Position numbers and translations under genes: made by a program. DNA of 45,796 bases, from assembly GCF_900101295.1 (NCBI RefSeq), contig NZ_FOIL01000025.1, positions 1 through 45,796 on the forward strand, read 5' to 3'. Positions 32,192 through 40,639 of the stretch are shown here, piece after piece. Every line of letters starts with the position of its first letter. The first letter of the stretch is position 1. The notes under the pieces are model-generated. The model was given only the letters and a program-made list of their open reading frames with translations, did not search any database and was not told the origin of the DNA. Source of the DNA: [Clostridium] aminophilum (GTDB taxonomy: Bacteria > Bacillota > Clostridia > Lachnospirales > Lachnospiraceae).

Positions 32192-33100
32192 TCAGACGCG
32201 GAGTGTCTTCCGAATCGTGAAGAAACTTCCGACAAAACCGATGCCGACGCCGAGCGCGAGCGCAATCAGGGACATCACCGGCAGAATCTCCCACAGCGGC
32301 AGAAAGTTAATCACCGAAGACAGGATCGCCGCCTTCGCCATCACGATCTTTACGCCATGACGGTAAAGAAGCGTCACAACTCCGAGCGGAATCAGCGCTC
32401 CGGCAAGTCCGATCAGGATTCCCTCAAACACAAACGGCGCCCGGATCATGAAGTTGGTTGCTCCGATCAGCCGCATGATCCGGTACTCTTCCCGGTGAAA
32501 TGCCGCCGCCGTGGAGATCGTGTTGCTGATCAGGAAGACCGAGACCGTCAGAAGAATCGCAATGATCACGGAGGAGACCAGACCGACCAGCCGGTTCAGC
32601 CGGACGAGTCCCGACGCCGCATCGACGGAATAGTTGACTTTCCGGACGCCCGGAACCTCCTTCAGCCAGGTCACAAAGCTGTCCTGCTGTTCAATGCTGT
32701 TCAGATGAATTTCGTAGGACGCCGATTCCGCAAGGGGATTGTCATTGGCAAATCCCTCCGCAAGATGTTCATTGTCCCGGAAATAGTCCTCCTGAAAACT
32801 CTCCCATGCCTCTTCCGCCGAGATGTAGGTGACATCCTTGACTTCCGGACGGCCCGTGATCTCATCGCCGATCCCCCGGATCTCCTTTTCCGAGATTCCG
32901 CTGTCGAAAAATGCCGTCACACCGACAGCCTCCTCCGCATTGCGGACCATGTGCCGAATATTGCAGATCATAACAAAAAAGGTGCAGAAAAGAAAAATAC
33001 AAGCGGAAATGCTGGCGACCGATACGAGCGCCACCCAGATATTTCTGCCTATATTTTTCAATCCCTGCGCCAAACAGTAAAAAAAGGTTCTGATTCTCAT
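32192..33100 (-). CDS. ftsX: Cell division protein FtsX
   Basis: A 302-residue membrane partner of FtsE. Helix 1 (about 20-45) is followed by an extracellular domain (50-165, containing EVKDVTYISAEEAWESFQED) and three C-terminal helices (about 175-300). The start overlaps the ftsE stop by four bases (ATGA). It conveys FtsE ATPase state to the coiled-coil peptidase encoded next. Confidence 0.95.
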   Translation of the reverse strand: MRIRTFFYCLAQGLKNIGRNIWVALVSVASISACIFLFCTFFVMICNIRHMVRNAEEAVGVTAFFDSGISEKEIRGIGDEITGRPEVKDVTYISAEEAWESFQEDYFRDNEHLAEGFANDNPLAESASYEIHLNSIEQQDSFVTWLKEVPGVRKVNYSVDAASGLVRLNRLVGLVSSVIIAILLTVSVFLISNTISTAAAFHREEYRIMRLIGATNFMIRAPFVFEGILIGLAGALIPLGVVTLLYRHGVKIVMAKAAILSSVINFLPLWEILPVMSLIALALGVGIGFVGSFFTIRKTLRV

Positions 33101-33777
33101 AAGTTATAGCTTCCCTCTTCGATATCCCGCACGACAAATCCCTTTTCCAGCATAATCACGCGTTTCTGCATCGAGCGGACAATCTCCCGGCTGTGCGTCA
33201 CGACGATCACGGTAGTGCCGCGGCGGTTGATGTCCTCAAGAAGCTTCATGATTCCCATGGAATTGTCTGCATCCAGATTGCCGGTCGGCTCATCGGCGAG
33301 CAGAACTTTCGGTGAATTGATGAGCGCTCTCGCTATGGCCACTCTCTGCTGTTCTCCGCCGGAGAGTTCGGATGGGAATGCTTTATATTTTGCGGAAAGC
33401 CCGACCATCTGAAGCATGCGTGGAACATTTTCCCGGATCTCTTTCGTCGGCACACCGATCACGCGCTGCGCGAAGGCAACATTTTCATAGACATTGCGCT
33501 CTTTCAGCAGGCGGAAATCCTGAAAAACGACGCCCAGCTCCCGGCGGTACTGCGGAATGTGACGGCGGTGAAGCCCCGTCACCTCCACATCTCCAACCCG
33601 GATGGTTCCCTCAGTGGGCTCCGTCTCATGAAGCAGAAGACGGATCAGCGTGGATTTGCCGGATCCGCTCGGCCCCATGATAAATACAAATTCACCGTCC
33701 TCGATGCGGATGTCCACACCGCGGAGGGCTTTTGCCCCGTTACGATATATCTTGCTGACATTATCCAGAAGTATCAT
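33097..33777 (-). CDS. ftsE: Cell division ATP-binding protein FtsE
   Basis: A 226-residue ABC ATPase: Walker A GPSGSGKST (36-44), signature LSGGEQQR (near 138), Walker B VLLADEP, and the switch histidine in VVVTHS. It has no export role of its own but drives FtsX. The start codon shares one base with the stop of the upstream regulator gene (TAATG), so they are coupled. Confidence 0.96.
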   Translation of the reverse strand: MILLDNVSKIYRNGAKALRGVDIRIEDGEFVFIMGPSGSGKSTLIRLLLHETEPTEGTIRVGDVEVTGLHRRHIPQYRRELGVVFQDFRLLKERNVYENVAFAQRVIGVPTKEIRENVPRMLQMVGLSAKYKAFPSELSGGEQQRVAIARALINSPKVLLADEPTGNLDADNSMGIMKLLEDINRRGTTVIVVTHSREIVRSMQKRVIMLEKGFVVRDIEEGSYNL

Positions 33778-34865
33778 TAGTAATCCTGATTCTCCATATA
33801 TTTCATGTACTTGACAACCATCAGTGCGATCTTGAAGGTAATGGCATCCTCAAAAACGCGGAGATCCAGGCCGGTCTGCTTCTGAAGCTTGTCCAGACGG
33901 TAAACCAGTGTATTTCTGTGAATGTACAGCTGACGGGACGTCTCCGAAACATTCAGATTGTTCTCAAAGAACTTGTTGATGGTGGTCAGTGTCTCCTCAT
34001 CAAACTCATCCGGGGACTTTCCTTCGAAGATCTCGCGGATGAACATACGACAGAGCGGCATCGGAAGCTGGAAAATCAGACGGCCGATTCCAAGTCTGGA
34101 ATATCCGACCACATTCTTCTCCCGGAAGAAGATCTTGCCGACATCCAGTGCCATCTTCGCTTCCTTATAAGAGCGGGATACGTCGCGGATCTCACCGACA
34201 ACCGTACCGAAAGCAACATTGACCCGTTCTCCCTCTTCCGGACTGAGCATGTCAACGATGGTTTCCGCCACTTTCTCGAGATCATCATAGGTCTCTTCCG
34301 GCTTCAGCTCACGGACAAGAATAATGTTCTTCTCATCGACTGCGGTGATGAAGTCATGACTCTTCGCATTGAAGAAGTTGCGGACGGTCTCCAGCGCATT
34401 GAGATCCTTGTCCTGATGGGTTTCAATGATGAAGGTACAGCGTCTGACATTGGTGTCAATGTGAAGCTTCTTCGCGCGGTTGTAGATATCCACAAGAAGA
34501 AGATTGTCCAGAAGGAGGTTCTTGATGAAGTTATCGCGATCGAATCTCTCCTTGTATGCAATCAGAAGATTCTGAATCTGGAACACCGCCATCTTGCCAA
34601 CCATATACGCGTCATCCTTCTCGCCTCTTGCCAGAAGAATATACTCCAGCTGATGATCGTCAAAGACTTTAAAGAACTGATATCCCTGAACGATCTGGCT
34701 GTCCGCCTCGGATTCCACAAAAGCCAAAATGCTCTTTTCGTATTCCTCTGTTCCCGCAAATGTGGAGGCAAGCGTCTTGCCCTCGGTATCGCAGATGCAG
34801 AAATCGACTCTGGTGATCTCTTTCAGTCCATCCAGATTCGTCTGAAGTATCTGATTCGAAATCAT
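33777..34865 (-). CDS. PucR/CdaR-type helix-turn-helix regulator
   Basis: A 362-residue protein. The C-terminal PucR-type helix-turn-helix (about 305-355) reads NNLNVSETSRQLYIHRNTLVYRLDKL. A GGDEF-like middle region (about 130-250) is typical of CdaR relatives, and an N-terminal sensory region lies before it. Such regulators respond to small metabolites such as sugar diacids. Here the gene sits between cvfB and ftsE, overlapping both (4 bases and 1 base), which ties it to cell-division or wall control rather than to a catabolic operon; that link is inference. Confidence 0.85.
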   Translation of the reverse strand: MISNQILQTNLDGLKEITRVDFCICDTEGKTLASTFAGTEEYEKSILAFVESEADSQIVQGYQFFKVFDDHQLEYILLARGEKDDAYMVGKMAVFQIQNLLIAYKERFDRDNFIKNLLLDNLLLVDIYNRAKKLHIDTNVRRCTFIIETHQDKDLNALETVRNFFNAKSHDFITAVDEKNIILVRELKPEETYDDLEKVAETIVDMLSPEEGERVNVAFGTVVGEIRDVSRSYKEAKMALDVGKIFFREKNVVGYSRLGIGRLIFQLPMPLCRMFIREIFEGKSPDEFDEETLTTINKFFENNLNVSETSRQLYIHRNTLVYRLDKLQKQTGLDLRVFEDAITFKIALMVVKYMKYMENQDY

Positions 34866-35722
34866 GCTTTACTCTCTCCTTTTTTCTCAAATGTTCTTCG
34901 GATACTGTTTTCCGTAATCTCGATCGCGCCCTCTTTCAGAAGGAGTCCGACCGCACGCTTAAATGCGTTCTTGCTGAGTCCGAATGTCCGCTGAATGGTC
35001 TCCGGACGGGCCTTGTCGTTAAACGGCAGTACCCCCGCAAACTCATCGATCACCTTCAAAACCATATCCGCATCCTGATTCATCTGAAGATATGCCTTTT
35101 CCCGGGTGCTCAGATCCAGCTTTCCGTCTTCACGGACACGCATGACTCTCGCCACGATGCGCTCACCGAGCCGGAATTCTCTGTAAACTTCTGATTTCGG
35201 TATCATGCCGAAATATTTATCATCAACCGCAGCAAAGACTCCGATGCGGTCATTGATCTCATAGACCGTACACTCCACGCGGTCCTCCTTCTTGTACGGA
35301 GACTCCGCGGACAGATACGGATACACTTTCATGGTCGCCGCGAGACGGCCGCTCTTGTCCACATAGAGCGCAACCAGAACCTCCTCGCCCTTTCGGACCG
35401 GATGATTCTGTTCATGGAACGGCAGAAGAACTTCCTTCTCCAGCCCCATATCCACAAAGGCGCCGATCTTCGTGACATCCGTCACCTGAAGGGTCTTTGT
35501 CTCCCCCAAAAGGATTTTCGGCTCGTTGGTCGTCGCAATAAGACGGTCCTTGGAATCCTTATAGAGAAAGACCAAAATCCGGCTTCCGATCCCGGTTCCC
35601 TCCGGAACCTGCTTGATCGGAAGAAGAACCGACTCCTCCGCACCTTCACTCTCTGCGAGAAAAACACCAAAATCCTTCTGTCTGACTACCGTCAGCTCCT
35701 GTTTCTCTCCAATTCTTATCAT
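34862..35722 (-). CDS. CvfB/YitL-type S1 RNA-binding protein
   Basis: A 286-residue cytoplasmic protein with three S1-like domains (about 1-65, 75-140 and 150-210) and a C-terminal winged helix (about 225-280, FNDKARPETIQRTFGLSKNAFKRAVGLLLKEG). The layout fits CvfB, an RNA-binding regulator described in staphylococci. It is first in a tightly overlapping string cvfB, PucR regulator, ftsE, ftsX, M23 peptidase. The ribosome site is AAAGGA. Confidence 0.9.
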   Translation of the reverse strand: MIRIGEKQELTVVRQKDFGVFLAESEGAEESVLLPIKQVPEGTGIGSRILVFLYKDSKDRLIATTNEPKILLGETKTLQVTDVTKIGAFVDMGLEKEVLLPFHEQNHPVRKGEEVLVALYVDKSGRLAATMKVYPYLSAESPYKKEDRVECTVYEINDRIGVFAAVDDKYFGMIPKSEVYREFRLGERIVARVMRVREDGKLDLSTREKAYLQMNQDADMVLKVIDEFAGVLPFNDKARPETIQRTFGLSKNAFKRAVGLLLKEGAIEITENSIRRTFEKKGESKA

Positions 35723-35762
35723 AGGTTATCCTTTCCGTTATTTCCTTCCGGAAATATATCAT

Positions 35763-35880
35763 GGAAACACTGATGAAAGCGTTCCCCGCCCGTTTTTTCG
35801 ATGCGAAGCATCCGCTGCCTCTGAAAATCCGTGCCATCCGCCGGAGGCTCTAAGGGCACACGGACAGAATCCGTGTTTTC
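35763..35880 (-). repeat. Dispersed repeat family 2, copy 2
   Basis: On the minus strand: hairpin ACACGGATTCTGTCCGTGT, then AGAGCCTCCGGCGGATGGCA, CGGATTTTCAGAGG, GATGCTTCGCATC and an AACGC...GTTTCC tail. The arms of the first hairpin differ from copy 1 (27008-27130) yet still pair, suggesting a conserved fold. It fills the gap between the thioesterase and cvfB. Confidence 0.6.
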
Positions 35881-35889
35881 TATAAAATC

Positions 35890-36606
35890 TTACTCATCCA
35901 GATACAGGTAAACGCTCGCATATACCTGACCTTCGGGATCGCGGAGCGAAATGATCTCTGCGTCCCCAGCTTCCGAAGAAACCCGGTACGGAACCATCAC
36001 ATCACCGAGAACCGCCGCCTTCCGGTATTCCGCCCAGATCCGTCGTATTTTCGTCTTCTCCGGAAGACATTCCCGCGCAATCTCAATGTACTGCGCATTG
36101 TTCACATGATGGTTGGTGTCCAGATGGTGTCTGGTGACGGTCACCGCAGAGAGCTCTGTTCCGCCCTCCGGAATGCTCATCCGCCGTGGAACCTGCGACA
36201 TTTCCAGCCGCTCTTCGGATCCGTAGGCATCGATGTCCTCCTTGGGCGGTCTGGACGGCATCATGCTCTCCAGATCGTAATAAAACCAGGCGGAATCGGC
36301 CTGAACCAGAATCTCTCCCTTTGCATCGCGGATCACAAAATTGCGGTATCCGAAGATTCCGCGGAATCCGTGAGGCCATGTCTCGATCCGGATCATATCC
36401 CCGAGTTTCGGCATGCGGATGATCTCAATATTCCAGTTGTAGACCCACCACGCCGCTTTCTTTCCTCTCATATAGGACAGACCGACGCCGATGTCCTCCG
36501 ACTGAAAAGTGGAACAGTCCTGAAGATAATTCATCATTCCCTCGATGGAAAGAATGCCCTCTTCATCTGTCTCACTGTATCGTACTCTGCTGTCAAAACC
36601 GTACAT
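35890..36606 (-). CDS. Acyl-ACP thioesterase
   Basis: A 238-residue enzyme with two hot-dog folds that releases fatty acids from acyl carrier protein. The first domain starts with RVRYSETDEEGILSIEGMMNYLQDCS, and the second holds the catalytic segment DTNHHVNNAQYIEIA (near residue 165), with the Asn/His typical of plant FatA-like and clostridial enzymes. Length and motifs are normal. It is divergent from tRNA-Gln. Confidence 0.92.
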   Translation of the reverse strand: MYGFDSRVRYSETDEEGILSIEGMMNYLQDCSTFQSEDIGVGLSYMRGKKAAWWVYNWNIEIIRMPKLGDMIRIETWPHGFRGIFGYRNFVIRDAKGEILVQADSAWFYYDLESMMPSRPPKEDIDAYGSEERLEMSQVPRRMSIPEGGTELSAVTVTRHHLDTNHHVNNAQYIEIARECLPEKTKIRRIWAEYRKAAVLGDVMVPYRVSSEAGDAEIISLRDPEGQVYASVYLYLDE

Positions 36607-36730
36607 GAATCAACCGTCCTCTTCTGTGCAAAAAGCTACAAACACACAGCTTATTATAATGGATTATTTTTGCGATGTCTATCTATCTTTCGGCAAAATT
36701 CACAAAAAGTTAAATTGATTATTTTTCATC

Positions 36731-36759
36731 TTGACGAATGAAGCTGTCAATGCTATAGT
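36731..36759 (+). promoter_or_regulatory. tRNA-Gln promoter
   Basis: TTGACG (36731-36736), 17-base spacer, TATAGT (36754-36759), 11 bases before the tRNA. Confidence 0.8.
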
Positions 36760-36770
36760 ATACGAGTCGT

Positions 36771-36843
36771 TGGGCTATAGCCAAATGGTAAGGCAGCGGA
36801 CTCTGACTCCGTCATTGTGAAGGTTCGAATCCTTCTAGCCCAG
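36771..36843 (+). tRNA. tRNA-Gln (anticodon CTG)
   Basis: A full cloverleaf: acceptor TGGGCTA/TAGCCCA with discriminator G, D arm GCC...GGC, anticodon loop CTCTGAC with CTG reading CAG, and a T arm with GGTTCGAAT. The U1-A72 pair is typical of glutamine tRNA. CCA is not encoded. It has its own promoter and terminator. Confidence 0.95.
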
Positions 36844-36850
36844 TTTTCCG

Positions 36851-36876
36851 GAGATCCTGTGAAGGGTCTCTTTTTT
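36851..36876 (+). terminator. tRNA-Gln terminator
   Basis: GAGATCCT and AGGGTCTC arms with loop GTGA, followed by six T. Confidence 0.85.
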
Positions 36877-36896
36877 GTTTTTGCATCAGACAGCCC

Positions 36897-37152
36897 GGCA
36901 GGCGGCTGCCGGTGATGCAGCGAGCGCATCCCCGCGGAGCATTTTCGCGTCATAGAAAATTCAGGGAACTGTCCTGTGACAGAATAAAGTCCGCAAGCGG
37001 ACTTCGGCTCCCTCAGTCCTGAGGGGAGCGCCGCGGACTTTGCGCGCCGCCGCTGGTCACCGTTAGGTGACAGCTTCCTTACAGCGGCGTGCGCATCCTC
37101 GCGGAGCGTTTTTTTCATAGGGAATTTCGGAGAAATTTCCTATGAAAAAAAA
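36897..37152 (-). repeat. Dispersed repeat family 1, full copy A
   Basis: About 255 bases of nested inverted repeats: the core GCGCATCCCCGCGGAGC (36924-36940), a GTCATAG/CTGTGAC stem, the AAAGTCCGC/GCGGACTTT arms (36986-36994, 37033-37041) around a CTCC...GGAG hairpin, CGCCGCTG/CAGCGGCG around GTCACC/GGTGAC, the core again (37091-37108), and an end hairpin CATAGGGAATTTC/GAAATTTCCTATG. Its end A-run is also the T-run of the DUF1700 terminator. It matches 45176-45437 closely. Confidence 0.8.
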
Positions 37153-37182
37153 GAGAGCGGACCCCGTCTCCGGATTCCGCTC
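37143..37182 (-). terminator. DUF1700 gene terminator
   Basis: Minus-strand GAGCGGA/TCCGCTC stem (37182-37155) followed by a run of eight T that belongs to the edge of repeat copy A. Confidence 0.7.
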
Positions 37183-37258
37183 ATTTTCATCTTTTCTCTT
37201 TTTTATTCCTTATTTCTTTATCGTCTCTTTTTTGCCTTATCTCTTTTTATCTTTCCTT
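37183..37258 (-). other. Pyrimidine-rich tract (purine-rich on the minus strand)
   Basis: About 75 bases almost without G on the plus strand, with loose TTATCTCTTTTT-like repetition. It forms the 3' untranslated stretch between the DUF1700 stop and its terminator. No gene is seen. Confidence 0.6.
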
Positions 37259-37266
37259 ATCTCCCG

Positions 37267-37812
37267 TTATCGTCCGATATGCCGGATAATATACCAGATG
37301 CAGTAGATTCCGACAAGCGGCCAGAAATAATAGAATACAAAGCTGGTCACTCCCGCAAAAAGAGCGATGATCAGGAACAGAATCAGCACCAGAACGGCGA
37401 TGAAGATCGCCTTCACATACCACTTGCTGAAATCAACATAGTGCATATCCGGATTCCGGCGGGCATACGGATTCTCCGAACCGTATCCGGTTTCCTGACG
37501 GTAACCGGCTTCGTCTTCCGCCGTCCGGTCCTGCGATTTGTCTTTTCCGAATCCGGTATATCCGATATCTCCCGGCGTGGAGTCATATCCGTTCGGCGAG
37601 GAATCCGCGCCGGACGCCGCGCTCTCCACGATGGTGCGGGCGATCAGCCGGGCATCTCCGAGCTCGTCCAGAATCTCGTCCGAGCTTCTCCCCTTCGCCT
37701 TTTCTCCGTTGATGTAATCCCGGTAGTACCGGAGGTTATCCGAAATCGCGGAATCAATGATCTCTCCGCGAAGTGCCTCTTCCAAATCTCTGAAAAACTG
37801 TTCTTCTCTCAT
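37267..37812 (-). CDS. DUF1700-family membrane protein
   Basis: A 181-residue protein. The N-terminal HAAS-like helical domain (residues 1-60, FFRDLEEALRGEI...LGDARLIARTIVE) is common to DUF1700 proteins. A Gly/Tyr/Ser-rich linker (about 65-120) and two hydrophobic helices (about 132-155 and 157-176) follow. Such proteins often pair with a PadR-type regulator, which is not visible here. Function is unknown. The start at 37812 follows a weak upstream AGAAACC stretch. Confidence 0.75.
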   Translation of the reverse strand: MREEQFFRDLEEALRGEIIDSAISDNLRYYRDYINGEKAKGRSSDEILDELGDARLIARTIVESAASGADSSPNGYDSTPGDIGYTGFGKDKSQDRTAEDEAGYRQETGYGSENPYARRNPDMHYVDFSKWYVKAIFIAVLVLILFLIIALFAGVTSFVFYYFWPLVGIYCIWYIIRHIGR

Positions 37813-37912
37813 AGGTTTCTGTTATCTTTCTCTCACTGGAATTGTCTTACGACTCTGCTCTGATGATACCCTTTCCGGCTGAAGACGTCAACGGTTCACC
37901 GGAGAATCCGAC

Positions 37913-39190
37913 TCAGCCCAGATCGTGAAGGAAGATTCCGCTGCGCAGTTTCGGCTCAAACCAGGTGGATTTCGGCGGCATGAGTCTTCCCGCGTCCGCC
38001 ACGGCCAAAAGTTCATCCATGGAAGTCGGATAGCAGGAAAATGCAACCGCATCTCCTCCCATCACACATTTCTCCAGTTCCTTTACGCCGCGGATTCCTC
38101 CGACGAACCGGATTCTGTCATTCGTGCGCGGATCGTCAATGCCGAGAACCGGGCCAAGAAGATGATTCTGCAGGATGGAGACATCCAGTCCGTCCACCGG
38201 ATCACTGCTTCGGATCTCACTCTTTGCGCGTACCGTATACCAGCGGCCGCCCAGAAGCATTCCGAACTCCGCTTTTTTCTGCGGCACTCTTCCGTCTCCC
38301 GGAAATTCCTTTCTGCCGTCATATTCTTTGATCAAGCGGCCCGGAATCACCTCAAACTTCTGACCGACTTCTTCCAGGAATTCCTCCGGAGTCTTTCCGT
38401 TCAGGTCTTTCACCACACGGTCATAGCGAAGAATCTTCAGTTCATCCGCCGGGAAGAACACCGACAGGAAGTAGTTGAACTCTTCGTCTCCGGTATATCC
38501 CGGATGCTGTTCCCTTCTCTTTAACGCCACTTTTACCGCGGATGCGCAGCGGTGATGGCCGTCTGCGATGTATGCGGGACCGACTCTGCGGATTCCGTCG
38601 GTAATCTGATCGATTCTCTCCCGGTCCGCAATGCGGAAGATCCGATGACGCACACCGTCATCTTCGGTGAAATCATACAGCGCTCTGTCCTGTTCCTTGA
38701 TCCGCTTTATCATCAGCTTGAGATTAATCTGATCGCGGAACGCAAGAAAGATCGGCCCGGTCTGCATATTGGTCACATCGATATGGTTAATCCGGTCCTG
38801 CTCTTTTGCCACCGTGGTGTTCTCATGTTTGCGGATCGCTCCGTTCAGATAGTCGTCGACCGATGCGCAGGCAACAATACCCGTCTGTACGTGTCCGTCC
38901 AGCGTCAGCTCATAGAGGTAATAGCACGGATTCTCTTCCGTAAGCATAATCCCCTTTTCCCGCATATCCGCAATGGTTTCTTTCGCTTTTACATACACTC
39001 TCGGATCATCAAAAGCAACGCTGTGATCAAACCAGGTTTCCGGGCGGTCGACGTGAAGAAAGGACAGCGGTTTCTTTCTCACAAGCTCCTCTGCCTCTTC
39101 CCGGCTCACCACATCATACGGGCGGGCCGCAACCCTGGAAACATACTCCCTGACCGGGCGGATCGCCCGGAACGCTCTAATTTCAGCCAT
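37913..39190 (-). CDS. DUF1015 family protein
   Basis: A 425-residue soluble protein. Family marks are IRAFRAIRP at the N-terminus, ADGHHRCASAVKVA (near 205) and the LHDLG-type end. DUF1015 genes often accompany serA/serC in clostridia, as here, which suggests a link to serine metabolism; the reaction is not known. The start is set by TGGAGGAC 7 bases upstream. A strong hairpin (39204-39239) lies directly before that ribosome site. Confidence 0.88.
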   Translation of the reverse strand: MAEIRAFRAIRPVREYVSRVAARPYDVVSREEAEELVRKKPLSFLHVDRPETWFDHSVAFDDPRVYVKAKETIADMREKGIMLTEENPCYYLYELTLDGHVQTGIVACASVDDYLNGAIRKHENTTVAKEQDRINHIDVTNMQTGPIFLAFRDQINLKLMIKRIKEQDRALYDFTEDDGVRHRIFRIADRERIDQITDGIRRVGPAYIADGHHRCASAVKVALKRREQHPGYTGDEEFNYFLSVFFPADELKILRYDRVVKDLNGKTPEEFLEEVGQKFEVIPGRLIKEYDGRKEFPGDGRVPQKKAEFGMLLGGRWYTVRAKSEIRSSDPVDGLDVSILQNHLLGPVLGIDDPRTNDRIRFVGGIRGVKELEKCVMGGDAVAFSCYPTSMDELLAVADAGRLMPPKSTWFEPKLRSGIFLHDLG

Positions 39191-39203
39191 ATTTTGTCCT
39201 CCA

Positions 39204-39239
39204 GGCTCAAGCAGACAAACTTGTTTGTCTATTTGAGCC
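39204..39239 (-). other. Strong hairpin just upstream of the DUF1015 ribosome site
   Basis: GGCTCAA and AGACAAAC arms pair with GTTTGTCT and TTGAGCC. It lies next to the GGAGG and could affect translation or protect the message end. Confidence 0.6.
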
Positions 39240-39246
39240 GTCAATC

Positions 39247-39274
39247 AAAGTTTGAAAGTTTACTTTCAAACTTT
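39247..39274 (-). other. Perfect 12-bp hairpin between serA and DUF1015
   Basis: AAAGTTTGAAAG and CTTTCAAACTTT with a TTTA loop; T-poor tail, so not a classic terminator. Confidence 0.6.
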
Positions 39275-39336
39275 TTCCTCCGAGCCCCGACAGTCTTTTT
39301 CTGTCTGAGCCGCATACAAATTTTTTTGGATACGCA

Positions 39337-39368
39337 AATTTCCCCGGACCGCAAAATCCGGGGAAATT
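39337..39368 (-). terminator. Hairpin 22 bases past the serA stop
   Basis: A 12-bp stem AATTTCCCCGGA/TCCGGGGAAATT. The tail on the minus strand is only moderately T-rich, so termination may be partial. Confidence 0.5.
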
Positions 39369-39390
39369 ATATGCAATTGTACTTTCTATT

Positions 39391-40563
39391 TTACTGGATA
39401 TGGCGTAATCTTGCTACCCCTGAAATATTTCTCAGCTGATCCAATGTCGCCTCATCTGCTGCCTCTTCCAGGTCAACCAGCGTGTATGCGTACTTTCCGC
39501 GGCTCTTATTCAGCATGTTGGCGATATTCAGCCCCTTTCCGGAAAGAATCGCCGTGATCTGTCCGATCATGTTCGGCACATTCTGATGGAGAAGTGCAAT
39601 TCTCTGTGCATTCTCACATTTTCCCATGTCAACCATCGGGAAGTTGACGGAATTACGGATGTTTCCGTTCTCCAAGTAGTCCATCATCTCCTGAACGGCA
39701 GCCTCTGCACAGTTGTCTTCCGCCTCCTCGGTGGAAGCGCCCAGATGCGGCGTCGCGATGACATTGACCATCTTGTTGACTTTCGCATTCGGGAAATCGG
39801 TTACATATTTCGCAACCTTGCCGGATGCGAGCGCCTCAGCCATATCGTCGTCATTGACCAGAAGATCTCTCGCAAAGTTGAGGATCACCACGCCGTCCTT
39901 CATCATCGCGATGGCATCCCTGTTGATCATTCCGATGGTATTGTCAAGCGCCGGAACGTGAACGGTAATGTAATCACACTCTTTATAGATCTCTTCCACA
40001 TTATCGATGTGGCGGATGTTGCGGCGAAGTCCCCATGCACTCTTGACAGAGATGAACGGATCATATCCGAAAACATCCATGCCGAGTGCCTCGGCTGCGT
40101 TTGCGACTTCCGCTCCGACCGCACCGAGTCCGATGACGCCGAGCTTTTTGCCGAAGATCTCATGGCCGGCAAAATTCTTCTTTGCCTTCTCCATGTCTTT
40201 GCCGACGTTGTCATTGTCCTTCTGGGAATCGCACCACTCCATGCCGCCCTTGATATCGCGGGCCGCGAGAAGAAGTCCCGCAAGAACATTTTCTTTTACG
40301 GCATTTGCGTTTGCGCCCGGAGTGTTGAATACAACAATTCCCTCCTCCGCGCAGCGGTCTAACGGAATGTTGTTGACACCGGCGCCGGCTCTGGCGATGC
40401 AGCGGAGTCCCTTTCCGAACTGCAGGTCGTGCATCTTTGCGCTGCGGACCAGAATTCCATGTGCCTCGTCGGCATTGTCTGTAATGCTGTAATTATCGGT
40501 AAGAAGGTCCAGACCCTTCTGGGAGATCGCGTTCAGGCACGCGATCTTTCTCTGCTTTTTCAT
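39391..40563 (-). CDS. serA: D-3-phosphoglycerate dehydrogenase
   Basis: A 390-residue NAD-dependent enzyme for the first step of serine synthesis. The NAD-binding fold has LGVIGLGAVGAEVANAAEALG (near 140), and catalytic residues are in CIARAGAGVNN, FARDLLVN and TPHLGASTEEAE. A C-terminal ACT domain (about 315-390) suggests serine feedback control. The start with AAGGA upstream is preferred over a frame reaching 40659. It lies 76 bases downstream of serC on the same strand. Confidence 0.96.
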   Translation of the reverse strand: MKKQRKIACLNAISQKGLDLLTDNYSITDNADEAHGILVRSAKMHDLQFGKGLRCIARAGAGVNNIPLDRCAEEGIVVFNTPGANANAVKENVLAGLLLAARDIKGGMEWCDSQKDNDNVGKDMEKAKKNFAGHEIFGKKLGVIGLGAVGAEVANAAEALGMDVFGYDPFISVKSAWGLRRNIRHIDNVEEIYKECDYITVHVPALDNTIGMINRDAIAMMKDGVVILNFARDLLVNDDDMAEALASGKVAKYVTDFPNAKVNKMVNVIATPHLGASTEEAEDNCAEAAVQEMMDYLENGNIRNSVNFPMVDMGKCENAQRIALLHQNVPNMIGQITAILSGKGLNIANMLNKSRGKYAYTLVDLEEAADEATLDQLRNISGVARLRHIQ

Positions 40564-40639
40564 GATATATCCTTTCCTCGGTGATTCCCGTTCACTCTGT
40601 TTCCGGCTCCGAAAGACCCTTGCCGGTCCCTCGCGGGAA

